From: an uncultured Coriobacteriaceae bacterium
GTDB taxonomy: Bacteria > Actinomycetota > Coriobacteriia > Coriobacteriales > Coriobacteriaceae
Assembly (NCBI GenBank): GCA_944321435.1
Contig: CALULH010000004.1
Span: 124,001-188,000 of the forward strand
DNA length: 64,000 nucleotides
Direction of reading: 5' to 3'
In this document: positions 36,209 to 45,171 of the stretch, piece after piece
Layout: each line of letters begins with the position of its first letter
Numbering within the stretch: the first letter of the stretch is position 1
The notes under the pieces: model-generated
What the model saw: the letters and a program-made list of their open reading frames with translations, nothing else
Database searches by the model: none
Told to the model about the DNA's origin: nothing
Translations under genes and position numbers: made by a program

Positions 36209-36455
36209 CGCATAGGCGGAGCCGGTCCCGCGCCCGACTTTGGCCTATCTTGTGTGCAAACGGTGGGGCGCAGAAGGCGCCTCTCGCTGGTTGCGCAGCT
36301 CGGCCCTTTACCCTCCGGGTGACGCCCGGTTTTTCTTGTCGGGCGCGCGCATGGGGTGTTGGCGCGCGTGGTATAACTGTAAGCACACGCCTTCCGCAAG
36401 GGGGCGCAACAACTTGATCCGCGCACAAACACACCTCAAACGAAACAAGGGCGCC

Positions 36456-37343
36456 ATGAACTTCACTCCGCTACAATCCAACGGGCGTTACGCCCAGCGC
36501 TCTTCCCGTACTGCCGGGATGGGGGCACCCTATGCAGCAGATCCGGGCTTCGGCACGGCGTCGCCGCGTGCGGCGTATGCCGGACCGGGCCAGGCCCGGC
36601 GCGCATCTTATCGCACGCGCGAGGGAGCGCCCGGAGCGTCCCGCACGGCGGTTGCGGATGCGCCGCGCTCCTCGGGGGGTTTCCGCTCCGCAGCGTCTGC
36701 CAGCCGTGGGGCGGCGTCTGTCTTCGGCCGCCGGGCCGCGCGCCCGACCGCCGGCCATGCGCCCAGCCGTTCCGCGGCCGACTCCTCAAACGAGGCCGTG
36801 GCAGGCGATTCCCCTCGGGGCCGCGCTCGCAGGGCCTCCGGCGGCTCGCTTATCCGCTACGCAACGGACAACGTGGTTGTGCGGGCGGTGTACGCGCTGA
36901 CCACCGGTCCGTTTCGGTTCGCGTTTTACGCCGCCGTGGTTCTCGCCATCGGCGCGAGCCTGTACATGCCCTTGCGCGGCTGGTATGTCGCCGCGCGCAG
37001 CGAGGAGGTTAAGAACGACCTGTACCAGGCTCAGCTTGAGAGCAACGCCGCGCAGCAGGCGGTGGTTGACCAGCTGCTCTCGCAGGACGGCATCAAGGAG
37101 ATCGCCCGTTCCAAGCTGGGGCTCGTCGAGCCCGGCGAGATTTCGGGCATGGTGGTCGGCTTGGGCGAGAAGGACGATTCCGATACCGGAGCAAGTGCGG
37201 ACGCGGCCGACGCCGCATCGTCCGACGACTCGGGCTCCGATAGCGCCTCCGACGAGCCCTGGTACAAGAGCGTGCTGGATCGCGTGTTCTTCTTCTCGCT
37301 GGATGACGTGCAGGGCCTGACGACCGTGGGGTCGGGCGCGTAG
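36456..37343 (+). CDS. FtsB/DivIC-like septum formation protein
   Basis: 295-residue protein. A long, basic, disordered N-terminal region (about 130 residues rich in Arg, Ala and Ser) is followed by one membrane span (FAFYAAVVLAIGASLYMPL), a coiled coil (ARSEEVKNDLYQAQLESNAAQQAVVDQL, given here only in part by its heptads at about residues 188-215) and the short IKEIARSKLGLVEPGEI motif typical of DivIC/FtsB. An acidic tail follows. Such proteins link early and late divisome components. The ATG at 36456 has AAGG only; several upstream starts are open but not supported. The Ppx gene follows. Confidence 0.8.
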   Translation: MNFTPLQSNGRYAQRSSRTAGMGAPYAADPGFGTASPRAAYAGPGQARRASYRTREGAPGASRTAVADAPRSSGGFRSAASASRGAASVFGRRAARPTAGHAPSRSAADSSNEAVAGDSPRGRARRASGGSLIRYATDNVVVRAVYALTTGPFRFAFYAAVVLAIGASLYMPLRGWYVAARSEEVKNDLYQAQLESNAAQQAVVDQLLSQDGIKEIARSKLGLVEPGEISGMVVGLGEKDDSDTGASADAADAASSDDSGSDSASDEPWYKSVLDRVFFFSLDDVQGLTTVGSGA

Positions 37344-37481
37344 CGTTCCCTCCGTCTTTTCCGCAAGCGCTCGCCGCCAAGGCGGTACCATAGCAGCAAC
37401 AAGCGCGCCGCCGCGGCACGGTCCCGGCGGCGCTTTGGCACGGGGCCGGGCGCGGTCGCGCCGGCGGAGAGGGAGGGCGCA

Positions 37482-38549
37482 ATGGCTTCGAGCGTTAACG
37501 TGGCGGCGGTGGATATCGGTACGGTGACCTCGCGGTTGCTGTTGGCGACGGTACGCGACGGCGCTATCGTCCATGCGGAGAAACTCAGCGCCATAACCGA
37601 TCTGGGCCAGGGCGTCGACGCTACCGGCGAGCTTGCGCCCGAGGCCGTGGATCGCGTGACGGCTGCCTGCGCGGATTACGCCGCGCGCATCCGGTCCTTT
37701 GCACCCGCGGCGGTCGGGCTCACGCTCACCAGCGCGGCCCGTGACGCCCATCACGGCGACGTCCTGCTCGGCAATCTGCGCCAGCTGGGCTTCAGGCCGC
37801 AGATCATTCCCGGCGAGGTGGAGGCGCGCCTCACGTTCTTCGGAGTGGCGGCCGATTTCCCCGGCGAGCGCATCGCCGTGGCAGATCCGGGCGGCGGCTC
37901 CACCGAGATCGCGCTGGGGAGCTGCGCGGGCGGTGCGCTCGCGCTGGACCGCGTGCAATCGCTCAACATCGGCTGCCGCCGTGTGACCGAGCGGTTCTTC
38001 TCGTCCTTGCCCCCCGCTCAGGCCGAGCTCGAGGCCGCCGCGGCGTGGGTGGCCCCCCAGTTCCGGGAGTACTGGCAGGCGGCGCGCCGTGCTTGCGCAG
38101 ATGCCCCTGCGGATTTGGCGGATAAGAAGAACCCTGCTACGGCCGCTGCCGGCGCAGCTCCTTCCCCGGCGGCGCCATCGGCTCTGCCCGATCGCCTGGT
38201 TGCCGTGGGCGGCACCGTTACCACCATGGTTGCCATGCTCAACGAGCTGGTTTCCTACGACAGCTCCTTCGTGCACCTCAGCGAGCTTACGCTTGCCCAG
38301 GTGCGCGGCTGCGTTGAGCGCTTGGCCGGCCTGAGCGCCGAGCAGGTGGCGGCGCTTCCGGGCATTCAGGCAAAGCGCGCGCCGGTGATGGCCGGAGGCG
38401 CGCTTGTCATCCGCGAGCTTATGCAGGCGGGCGGCTACCAGAGCCTCACCGTGAGCGAAAACGGCCTGCTCGTCGGCTTGGCGCGCACGGTTGCCGAGGC
38501 GTTTGAGAAGGGCGCCACCACCGTCGGCTGGGTGCCCGAGCTGAGCTAG
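37482..38549 (+). CDS. Ppx/GppA family phosphatase
   Basis: 355-residue member of the exopolyphosphatase / pppGpp phosphohydrolase family with the ASKHA fold. VAAVDIGTVTSRLLLA, LTSAARDA, EARLTFFGV and ADPGGGSTEIALG are the phosphate-binding and catalytic segments. Residues at about 205-230 form an Ala/Pro-rich insert. The C-terminal HD-like domain of long Ppx enzymes is absent. GGGAGGG precedes the ATG. It could degrade polyphosphate or pppGpp. Confidence 0.88.
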   Translation: MASSVNVAAVDIGTVTSRLLLATVRDGAIVHAEKLSAITDLGQGVDATGELAPEAVDRVTAACADYAARIRSFAPAAVGLTLTSAARDAHHGDVLLGNLRQLGFRPQIIPGEVEARLTFFGVAADFPGERIAVADPGGGSTEIALGSCAGGALALDRVQSLNIGCRRVTERFFSSLPPAQAELEAAAAWVAPQFREYWQAARRACADAPADLADKKNPATAAAGAAPSPAAPSALPDRLVAVGGTVTTMVAMLNELVSYDSSFVHLSELTLAQVRGCVERLAGLSAEQVAALPGIQAKRAPVMAGGALVIRELMQAGGYQSLTVSENGLLVGLARTVAEAFEKGATTVGWVPELS

Positions 38550-38689
38550 GCGCCTCGCGGGCGGCCTTGCGCGCGTCGTGTTGCCGGCAGGTGAACAACC
38601 GGTTTCAAGCAGGCACTCCCGCGCGGCACGCTCCGGCGGCATCCGCTCGGTAGCTGCCGTTTTGCCTTGATGCAAATGAGGAAAACTTT

Positions 38690-38702
38690 TCCGCGGCGCG
38701 TG
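38690..38702. promoter_or_regulatory. Short palindrome GGAAAACTTTTCC upstream of the PRD regulator
   Basis: A perfect 13-bp palindrome about 170 bp before the regulator ATG. It could be an operator. No other structure is obvious in the 38550-38875 gap apart from a TACAAT box near 38739. Confidence 0.4.
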
Positions 38703-38875
38703 CGGAGAAACTCGACGTCGAACTTGCCAGGCACCCTCCCTACAATCGACCATAGGGCACCCGTGCCCAATCCGCATCCATCCAGCGCGATCGCACGCGG
38801 CCTGCGCGGCCGCGCCGCCGCGCGTCGCGCAGGCCGCGGGGCCCAACTGCGGGCAACGCATCGGGAGGTGACTGC

Positions 38876-41008
38876 ATGGCGACGCGAATCAACGAGAGGA
38901 CGTTGGCGATTCTCGCCGGCTATGTGGAATCGCATCCCGGAGCGCCTGTTGTCGAGACGGCGTCCGCCCTGGGGGTTACCGCGCGCTCCGTGCGCACCTA
39001 CGTGCGGCAGTTCAACAGCCTGATGAGCGGCGCGGCGCGCATGGCCGTCGAGCAGGGCGGGTACCGGCTTTTCATTGCGGACGAGGGGCGCTACCGCTCG
39101 TGGAGCGACACCCATCAAGCCGAGGCGGCCCGCATTCCGGATACGCCGCGCGAGCGCGTGTCCTACCTGATAAGCGATCTCCTTTCGCGCACCGATTGGA
39201 TAACCCTCGACGCGCTGGCCGACATCCTCTTCTGCTCGCGCCGCACCGTTTCCAACGACTTGCGGCAAGTCGAGGCTTACCTCGATTCGTTTGGCCTGCG
39301 GTTGGAGAAGCGCCCGCATTACGGCATACGCGTGAGCGGGTCGGAGCTTAAGCGGCGCGTGTGCCTGGCCAACAACGTGCTGGACCGCATGAGCTCTAAC
39401 CTGGGGATCACGGGGGACGCTTCCGAGGGGCTGCGCGCCTGTGCGGACGAGAAAAACGTCCTGGGGGGGGGTACTCGCGGAAAGCGCGCCCAGGATCCCG
39501 AGCTGCGGCATGACTACCATCTCGACGTAATAGCCACCTGCGTCGACGGGGCGCTGGCCGAGGCCGACTTCCATGTCAACGCGGTGGCCTACCAGAACCT
39601 GCTGGTGCATATCGCCATCGCGGTGGAGCGCATCCGTGCCGGCAGCTTCGTGCCCCTGGACGAGGAGAGCGAGAGGCGCATTCGCCAAACCGAGGGCTGG
39701 CCGGTGGCGTGCCGGATCGCCCAGGCCATCGAGGGCGCCCTTTCCGTCAAGCTGCCCGATGGCGAGATCGCCTACATCGCCATCCATCTGGCGGGCAAGC
39801 AGGTGCTTCTTCCCGAGGTGCCGCAGCAGACCCTGCCCGCCGCGCTGGCAGGGGAGCTCGATCCCGCGTGCCCGCCGGCCCCCGTTGCGTCGGCGGGCTC
39901 CCCGGTTCCCGCGGATGACGGCTCGCTGGTTATCGCCGACGACGTGTGGAACCTGGTCTCGGCCATGATCGAGGCGGTGCGTCAGGTGTTCCACTTCGAC
40001 CTGCGTGACGATCTTGAGCTGCGCATGAACCTGGCGCGCCATATCATTCCGCTGTCCGTGCGGCTCACGTACCGCATGCGCTTGGAGAACCCGCTGCGCG
40101 CGGAGATCCGCGCGCACTATCCGCTGGCGTTCTCCTTTGCGCGCGAGGCCGCGCACGTGCTGGTCGACGCGTACGGCCAACCCGTCAACGACGACGAGGT
40201 GAGCTACCTGGCGCTTTCCTTCGCGCTGGCCATCGAGGCCAAGAAGGCGGCCCAGCAGCGCCCTAAGAACATCCTCATCGTCTGCGCCTCGGGCCTGGGC
40301 AGCGCGCGCCTGCTCGAGATCCGCTGCCGCGAGGAGTTCGGCGAGCATTTGGGCGCCATCCGCACGGCGGACATCTCCCAGCTCGGATCCATAGACTTCG
40401 CCGACATCGACTACGTTTTCACCACCGTGCACATAGAGGACCCCCTGCCGGTTCCCGTGCGCGAGGTCGGCTACTTCTTGGACGAGAAGGACGTGGACTG
40501 CCTGCGTCCGCTGCTGCACGCGGGCGCCTCCGCGGCGTCGCCGGCATCGTACTTCTCGCCCGAGCTGTTCTTCGCGCATCGGCCCGCCGGGACGCGCGAG
40601 CAGATGCTGCGCTTCCTCACTGACGAGATCGCCGCGCGCGAGGACGTGCCCGACGATTTCCTCGACCAGATCCGCGCGCGCGAGCGCAGCGCGTCGACCG
40701 CCTTCGGCAACGGCGTGGCGATGCCGCACCCGCTCGTGCCGGTGGGAAAGCGAACCTTCATCACCGTGGCGCTCGCCGACGGCCCCATTGCCTGGGGCTC
40801 GACGAGCGTGCGCGCGGTGTTTCTCATAACCGTCTCGACTGACGAGACCGAAGATCTCCACGCGCTGTACGACGCGCTTCTCGCCTTGACCTCGGATGCC
40901 GGGGCCATCGAGGAGCTGCTTGCCGATCAGCGCTTCGAGACCCTGCGGCGCTTGCTGCCCGGGGAGATGGCGAATGGCCAGGACGCATTGCAACGCCCTG
41001 AGGGATAG
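38876..41008 (+). CDS. PRD-containing PTS transcriptional regulator (LicR/MtlR type)
   Basis: 710-residue regulator. Two N-terminal helix-turn-helix units (LAGYVESHPGAPVVETASAL; DALADILFCSRRTVSNDLRQV) are followed by two PTS regulation domains (around residues 215-320 and 365-455), a IIB-like domain (NILIVCASGLGSARLLEI, with the phospho-cysteine) and a IIA mannitol-type domain (FGNGVAMPHP, histidine). Phosphorylation on these domains by PTS proteins sets activity, so it should activate the IIB-IIC-mupG genes that follow when their sugar is present. GGGAGGTG precedes the ATG. Confidence 0.92.
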   Translation: MATRINERTLAILAGYVESHPGAPVVETASALGVTARSVRTYVRQFNSLMSGAARMAVEQGGYRLFIADEGRYRSWSDTHQAEAARIPDTPRERVSYLISDLLSRTDWITLDALADILFCSRRTVSNDLRQVEAYLDSFGLRLEKRPHYGIRVSGSELKRRVCLANNVLDRMSSNLGITGDASEGLRACADEKNVLGGGTRGKRAQDPELRHDYHLDVIATCVDGALAEADFHVNAVAYQNLLVHIAIAVERIRAGSFVPLDEESERRIRQTEGWPVACRIAQAIEGALSVKLPDGEIAYIAIHLAGKQVLLPEVPQQTLPAALAGELDPACPPAPVASAGSPVPADDGSLVIADDVWNLVSAMIEAVRQVFHFDLRDDLELRMNLARHIIPLSVRLTYRMRLENPLRAEIRAHYPLAFSFAREAAHVLVDAYGQPVNDDEVSYLALSFALAIEAKKAAQQRPKNILIVCASGLGSARLLEIRCREEFGEHLGAIRTADISQLGSIDFADIDYVFTTVHIEDPLPVPVREVGYFLDEKDVDCLRPLLHAGASAASPASYFSPELFFAHRPAGTREQMLRFLTDEIAAREDVPDDFLDQIRARERSASTAFGNGVAMPHPLVPVGKRTFITVALADGPIAWGSTSVRAVFLITVSTDETEDLHALYDALLALTSDAGAIEELLADQRFETLRRLLPGEMANGQDALQRPEG

Positions 41009-41125
41009 CGAAAGGGAGGTGTGCCGGAAGGGCGGGCGCAGGTGCGGCGCTGGGGCGCGGCGCTGGCGGCCCGCATCAGGCGGCTTGCGGCATGGGGCCG
41101 CGGGCCATACGCGAAGGAGGAACCT

Positions 41126-41449
41126 ATGAAGAAGATCTACCTGTTCTGCAGCGCGGGCATGTCCACCAGCATGCTCGCCAAGAAGATGCAGGACGTGGCC
41201 GATGCGCACGGGCTCGATGCGCAGATCGCCGCCTTCTCGAACAACAAGGTGGGCGAGATGGTCGACCGCGAGCACCCGGACTGCATCCTGCTGGGGCCCC
41301 AGGTGGGCTTCATGTTCGACGACATCAACGAGAAGTACGGCGAGAGCGCGCCCGTAGGCGTGATCGACACGGGCGACTACGGCTCGATGAACGCCGAGCG
41401 CGTGCTCAAGTACTCCATCGTGCTGATGAAGAAGTTCGCCGCCAAGTAA
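41126..41449 (+). CDS. PTS lactose/cellobiose-type IIB component
   Basis: 107-residue phosphocarrier. YLFCSAGMSTSMLAKKM has the phospho-cysteine, and ILLGPQVGFMFDDI is typical of CelA/ChbB. It takes phosphate from a IIA protein, not encoded next to it, and passes it to the sugar held by IIC. GAAGGAGG precedes the ATG. The regulator is upstream and IIC downstream. Confidence 0.93.
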   Translation: MKKIYLFCSAGMSTSMLAKKMQDVADAHGLDAQIAAFSNNKVGEMVDREHPDCILLGPQVGFMFDDINEKYGESAPVGVIDTGDYGSMNAERVLKYSIVLMKKFAAK

Positions 41450-41515
41450 GGCCCCCGTCCCGCGGCTTTTTGCGCGGGGCCCGCTCTATTCGTATCGACC
41501 GAAAGGGGTTTTCCC

Positions 41516-42910
41516 ATGGCACAGGGTGAATCCAAGTTCATGGAGGTGCTCGAGCAGAAGCTTACGCCGCTTGCCACCATCGTGGGCAAGAACCGCTACC
41601 TGCTGACGCTGCGCGACACCTTCGCCGTGATCATGCCGCTGCTGATCGTGGGCTCGTTCTTCACGCTGCTCGGCAGCTTCCCGATCCCGGGCTGGACCGA
41701 CTTCCTGGCTTCGGTCCAGGTTGGCGACCAGACCCTCTCCGACCTTATCAACGTACCGGCTACCTGCACGGTTTCCATGATGGCGATCTTCGTGGCCTTC
41801 ATGATGGGCTACAACTTCGCCGAGCACGACAACCTCACCGACCGCGTGTCGGCCGGTTTGGTGACGCTGCTGTCGTGGATCCTGCTCATGCCGCTGTACA
41901 CCAACTTCACGCCCGAGGGCGCCACGGACGTCTTCCAGGTGTCGAGCGTCCCCATGGACTGGATCGGCTCCAAGGGCGTGTTCGTGGCCATTGTCTCGGG
42001 CTTCTTGTCCTGCGCGTTCTACGGCATGCTGGTGCACAAGGACCTGACCATCAAGATGCCCGACGGCGTGCCGCCCACCGTGTCGCGCGCGTTCTCGGCG
42101 CTCATCCCCATGACGCTCACCGTCGTCGTGGTGTGGCTCGTGCGCGTGATTTTCGTCATGACCCCGTGGGGCGACGTGTTCACCTTCATCTACACGTTCC
42201 TGCAGATCCCGCTGCAGAACCTCGGTGGCACCGTGGTGGCCCAGGCCATCATCTACCTGTTCGCCCACTTCCTGTGGTTCTTCGGCATCCACGGCACCAA
42301 CATCACCGACTCGGTGTACAACCCCATCCTGCTGGCGCTCTCCGCTGAGAACCAGGAGGCCATCGCCGCGGGCCTGCCCGCTCCCAACATCATCTGCTCG
42401 CAGTTCCAGAGCCTCTTCGCGACCATGGGCGGCGGCGGTTCCACGCTCTCGCTGCTCATCGCCATGCTGCTGTTCTGCAAGTCCGACCGCATCCTCAAGC
42501 TGGCGCGCCTGTGCATCGGCCCCGGCATCTTCAACATCAACGAGCCGGTCATCTTCGGCCTGCCCATCGTGCTGAACCCGGTGCTGTTCGTGCCGTTCAT
42601 CCTCGTGCCGTTCTTCAACATCGTCACCACCTGGGCGGTCATGGCCATCGGCCTGGTCCCGGTGCCCAACGGCGTGCTGATCCCCTGGACCACGCCGGCC
42701 GTGATCTCGGGCTTCTTGGTGAGCGGTTGGCAGGGCGCCGTCTGGCAGATCTTCCTGCTGGTCGCCGGCGTGATCATCTACCTGCCCTTCATCAAGACGC
42801 TGGATAAGCAGTACCTGGGCGAGCAGGAGGCTGCTGCCCTGGCCGACGAGTCCCACGCCGGCAACGAGATCGACGCGATCGACCTCGACAACCTGGACTT
42901 CGACTTCTAA
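41516..42910 (+). CDS. PTS lactose/cellobiose-type IIC permease
   Basis: 464-residue membrane permease with about ten spans. LPLLIVGSFFTLLG-like N-terminal text, the loop GVPPTVSRAFSALIPM, FFGIHGTNITDSVYNPI and the signature GIFNINEPVIFGLPIVLNP define the family. It imports and phosphorylates a beta-linked disaccharide or amino-sugar glycoside. GAAAGGGG precedes the ATG. The next gene is mupG-like, so a muropeptide-derived disaccharide is a plausible substrate, though cellobiose-type sugars are not excluded. Confidence 0.92.
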   Translation: MAQGESKFMEVLEQKLTPLATIVGKNRYLLTLRDTFAVIMPLLIVGSFFTLLGSFPIPGWTDFLASVQVGDQTLSDLINVPATCTVSMMAIFVAFMMGYNFAEHDNLTDRVSAGLVTLLSWILLMPLYTNFTPEGATDVFQVSSVPMDWIGSKGVFVAIVSGFLSCAFYGMLVHKDLTIKMPDGVPPTVSRAFSALIPMTLTVVVVWLVRVIFVMTPWGDVFTFIYTFLQIPLQNLGGTVVAQAIIYLFAHFLWFFGIHGTNITDSVYNPILLALSAENQEAIAAGLPAPNIICSQFQSLFATMGGGGSTLSLLIAMLLFCKSDRILKLARLCIGPGIFNINEPVIFGLPIVLNPVLFVPFILVPFFNIVTTWAVMAIGLVPVPNGVLIPWTTPAVISGFLVSGWQGAVWQIFLLVAGVIIYLPFIKTLDKQYLGEQEAAALADESHAGNEIDAIDLDNLDFDF

Positions 42911-43189
42911 GAGAAGCAGCTCTCCCGCAAGGCCGCGCGCCGCGCCTTCCGCGTCGGTGCGCGGCTCGGCTGCGGGAGGAGGCGTCCTCGCCGCCCGGCG
43001 CGGGCGCTGCCTCCCGGGGCGCCCTCGGCGATTACCCTGCGCGTTCCCGGCGTTTACCTCTGTGTTCGTTGCCGCTTGGGGCGGCAATTCTCGCTGCGGA
43101 GTCGCCTTGACACCGTTGTGCGCCCGTGGCCTACTGAGCTTATCGACGGCCGCTTTTCCCGCGGCCACGCAATGAAAGGAGAGGTGCGT

Positions 43190-44281
43190 ATGCATCGCCT
43201 GGGAATCTCGCTTTACCCCGAGCACTCAACCCCCGAGAAGGACCGCGCCTACATGGAGCTTGCGGCCAAGTACGGTTTCAGCCGCATCTTCACCTGCCTG
43301 CTGTCCGTCGAGAAGGACGCCGAGAGCACCATTCAGGAGTTCGGCGCATTTATCGCCCAGGCCCATGATCTGGGCTTCGTGGTTGCCGTCGACACCAACG
43401 AGCAGGTCTTCGAGCGCCTGGGGGCTACGCCGACCGACCTCAGCCCGTTTGCCCGGATGGGCGTGGACATCATCCGCCTGGACGGTCACTTCGGCGACTA
43501 CGGCGACATGATGATCACCCGCAACCGCGAGGGCATCAAGATCGAGTTCAACGGCAGCGGCAACCTCGGCCTCGACCTGCTCATCGAGCGCGGCGCGGAT
43601 CCCCGCAACATGGTCACCTGCTCCAACTTCTACCCGGAGCCCTATTCCGGCCTGTCCGAGGAGCGCTTCCAGTTCTTCTGCGAGAAGTACAAGGGCCTGG
43701 GCCTCACCACGGCGGCCTTCGTGTCGAGCCAGCAGCCCGAGACCTTTGGCCCGTGGCCGGTCTTCGCCGGTCTGCCCACCTGCGAGGACGACCGTCGCCG
43801 TCCCATCGACCTGCAGGCGCGCCACGTTCTGGCCGCCGGCCTGATCGACGACGTCATCATCGGCAACGCCTTTGCCTCCGAGGACGAGCTCAAGGCGCTG
43901 GCCGCCGTTGACACCTCCCGCGTGACCATGCGCGTGGAGCCGGTCGAGGGCCTCACTGACATCGAGCGCGAGATCGTCTGGGATTTCCCGCATGCTGACC
44001 GCGGCGACGCGTCGGCCTACATGATGCGCTCCTCGTTCCCGCGTATGAAGTACAAGGGGCAGTCCATCCCGGCCCGCGCTTACGATGCCCCCTGCTTCAA
44101 GCGCGGCGACGTCATGATCGTCAACGACAACATGGCCCATTACCGCGGCGAGCTCGAGGTGGCGCGCCAGGATATGGACAACGACGGCACCCGCAACCTG
44201 GTGGGCCGTATCCCCGCCGAGGAGCTCTTCCTGCTCGACTACATCAAGCCCGAGAACCCCTTCGGCTTCATCAAGGAGTAG
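43190..44281 (+). CDS. MupG-type 6-phospho-N-acetylmuramidase (DUF871 family)
   Basis: 363-residue TIM-barrel protein. HRLGISLYPEHSTPEKDRAY, FSRIFTCLLS, IIRLDGHFGDYGD, NFYPEPYSGLS and the C-terminal cyclophilin-like segment with GDVMIVNDN match the DUF871 family, whose characterised member MupG cleaves MurNAc-6-phosphate-GlcNAc in Staphylococcus aureus. The ATG at 43190 follows AAAGGAGAGG; earlier ATGs at 43172 overlap this site. It is the last gene of the PRD-IIB-IIC cluster. Confidence 0.85.
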   Translation: MHRLGISLYPEHSTPEKDRAYMELAAKYGFSRIFTCLLSVEKDAESTIQEFGAFIAQAHDLGFVVAVDTNEQVFERLGATPTDLSPFARMGVDIIRLDGHFGDYGDMMITRNREGIKIEFNGSGNLGLDLLIERGADPRNMVTCSNFYPEPYSGLSEERFQFFCEKYKGLGLTTAAFVSSQQPETFGPWPVFAGLPTCEDDRRRPIDLQARHVLAAGLIDDVIIGNAFASEDELKALAAVDTSRVTMRVEPVEGLTDIEREIVWDFPHADRGDASAYMMRSSFPRMKYKGQSIPARAYDAPCFKRGDVMIVNDNMAHYRGELEVARQDMDNDGTRNLVGRIPAEELFLLDYIKPENPFGFIKE

Positions 44282-44369
44282 GAAAGGGGGCGCTAATCAC
44301 CCCTTGAGCGAGAGGCATCCGCCGCGGGCTTTGACTCGGCATCTGCGGCCGGTTGCTTGCATGTGCGAG

Positions 44370-44402
44370 AAGCGCGGACGGCTACGGCCGCCCGCGCTTT
44401 TC
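44370..44402 (+). terminator. Terminator of the PTS-mupG operon
   Basis: AAGCGCGGACGG pairs with CCGCCCGCGCTT (one mismatch) around ctacgg, followed by TTC. Confidence 0.75.
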
Positions 44403-44490
44403 TGTAGGATGCGTGGGCGGAGGAGGGGCCCGCGTATCGGGCAACACATGCCGGGCGACGCCGCAAGGGACGAGTGCTCGCCCACTCCGG

Positions 44491-44642
44491 TTTGGTGTGG
44501 CCGGCTTTGCGTTTGGTGTGGCTCACATTCTATTTGGTGTGCCCTGCCCTGGGCGGTAAAGGCGGGATCCTGGGGGTTTGCCGCGTTTGAGCACACCCAA
44601 CTCGTGGCGGGGCACACCAAACAGGAAAGAGACCACACCAAA
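44491..44642. repeat. Inverted-repeat element with three 21-bp-spaced TTTGGTGTG motifs per arm
   Basis: TTTGGTGTG starts at 44491, 44512 and 44533 (period 21). Inverted copies CACACCCAA, CACACCAAA and CACACCAAA start at 44592, 44613 and 44634 (period 21 again). The spacers between motifs are not conserved. The whole unit is 152 bp, intergenic and without a gene. Only one copy lies in the window. Confidence 0.9.
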
Positions 44643-44668
44643 CCGCGTGCCTACGGCTGTGCGCCCAC

Positions 44669-44739
44669 GCAAAAGCGCTCCGTGCTGGTAGGGGCACGGA
44701 GCGCTTTGAATTTACCTCTGGTAGGGGCGGAGGGACTCG
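44669..44739 (-). repeat. Duplicated tRNA-Leu 3' end plus terminator, copy 1 (remnant)
   Basis: 71 bp that match 44870-44940 at about 67 positions. It comprises the 3' end of tRNA-Leu (minus strand) and the hairpin AAAGCGCTCCGTG/CACGGAGCGCTTT, without the rest of the tRNA. The 130 bp between the copies hold three small GC hairpins and no gene. Confidence 0.8.
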
Positions 44740-44871
44740 CGCGCGCCGCCTGACGGCGGCCCGCTTTTCGCTGCGGGGCCTGCGGCCCCTTGCGCGCTGC
44801 GCTGGAAAACGCTTCGCGTTTCCACAGCTCCGCGCCCCCAGTGGGGTTCGAGCCCCTCCGCTTGCCCATGC

Positions 44872-44911
44872 AAAAGCGCTCCGTGCTGGTAGGGGCACGG
44901 AGCGCTTTGGC
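44872..44911 (-). terminator. Terminator of tRNA-Leu
   Basis: Stem AAAGCGCTCCGTG / CACGGAGCGCTTT (13 bp) directly downstream of the tRNA on the minus strand, followed by TTTTG. Confidence 0.8.
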
Positions 44912-44919
44912 TTTGCTTC

Positions 44920-45004
44920 TGGTAGGGGCGGAGGGACTCGAACCCTCAATCCTTGCGGCGAGAGATTTTAAGTCTCCTGCGTATGCCAATTCCGCCACGC
45001 CCCC
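44920..45004 (-). tRNA. tRNA-Leu (UAA)
   Basis: 85 nt read on the minus strand, with encoded CCA. The acceptor stem pairs GGGGGCG with CGCCCCT (first pair G-U). The anticodon loop ACTTAAAATC gives anticodon UAA. A long variable arm (CTCGCCGCAAGGATTGAG region) and the T arm GAGGGTTCGAGTCCCTC are present, as expected for a class II leucine tRNA. Confidence 0.93.
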
Positions 45005-45066
45005 GTTTGGAACGCATCACAGTGTACCACGAGCTGCGCGGGCACGCTGTGCTTCTCGCCCATATC

Positions 45067-45104
45067 GAAAAGCACCGCCTGCCGCAACGGCGGCGGGCGG
45101 TGCT
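45067..45104 (-). terminator. Terminator of homoserine dehydrogenase
   Basis: AGCACCGCC (45071-45079) and GGCGGTGCT (45096-45104) form the outer stem of a strong hairpin; on the minus strand TTTT follows. Confidence 0.75.
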
Positions 45105-45171
45105 GGCGGCAGGCTGGATGCGGCGCTCTTCCAGGCCATCGGGCCAAAGGGCGCTTCTCGCGCGGAATTCC

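Noticed and set aside
38546..41275. 909-codon open frame antisense to the PRD regulator
   Set aside because: Covers a gene with clear HTH, PRD, IIB and IIA domains; no ribosome binding site or homology of its own.
44491..44642. Regularly spaced TTTGGTGTG repeats as a mini-CRISPR
   Set aside because: The motif is 9 bp, the spacing only 12 bp, and half the copies are inverted; no cas gene is present.
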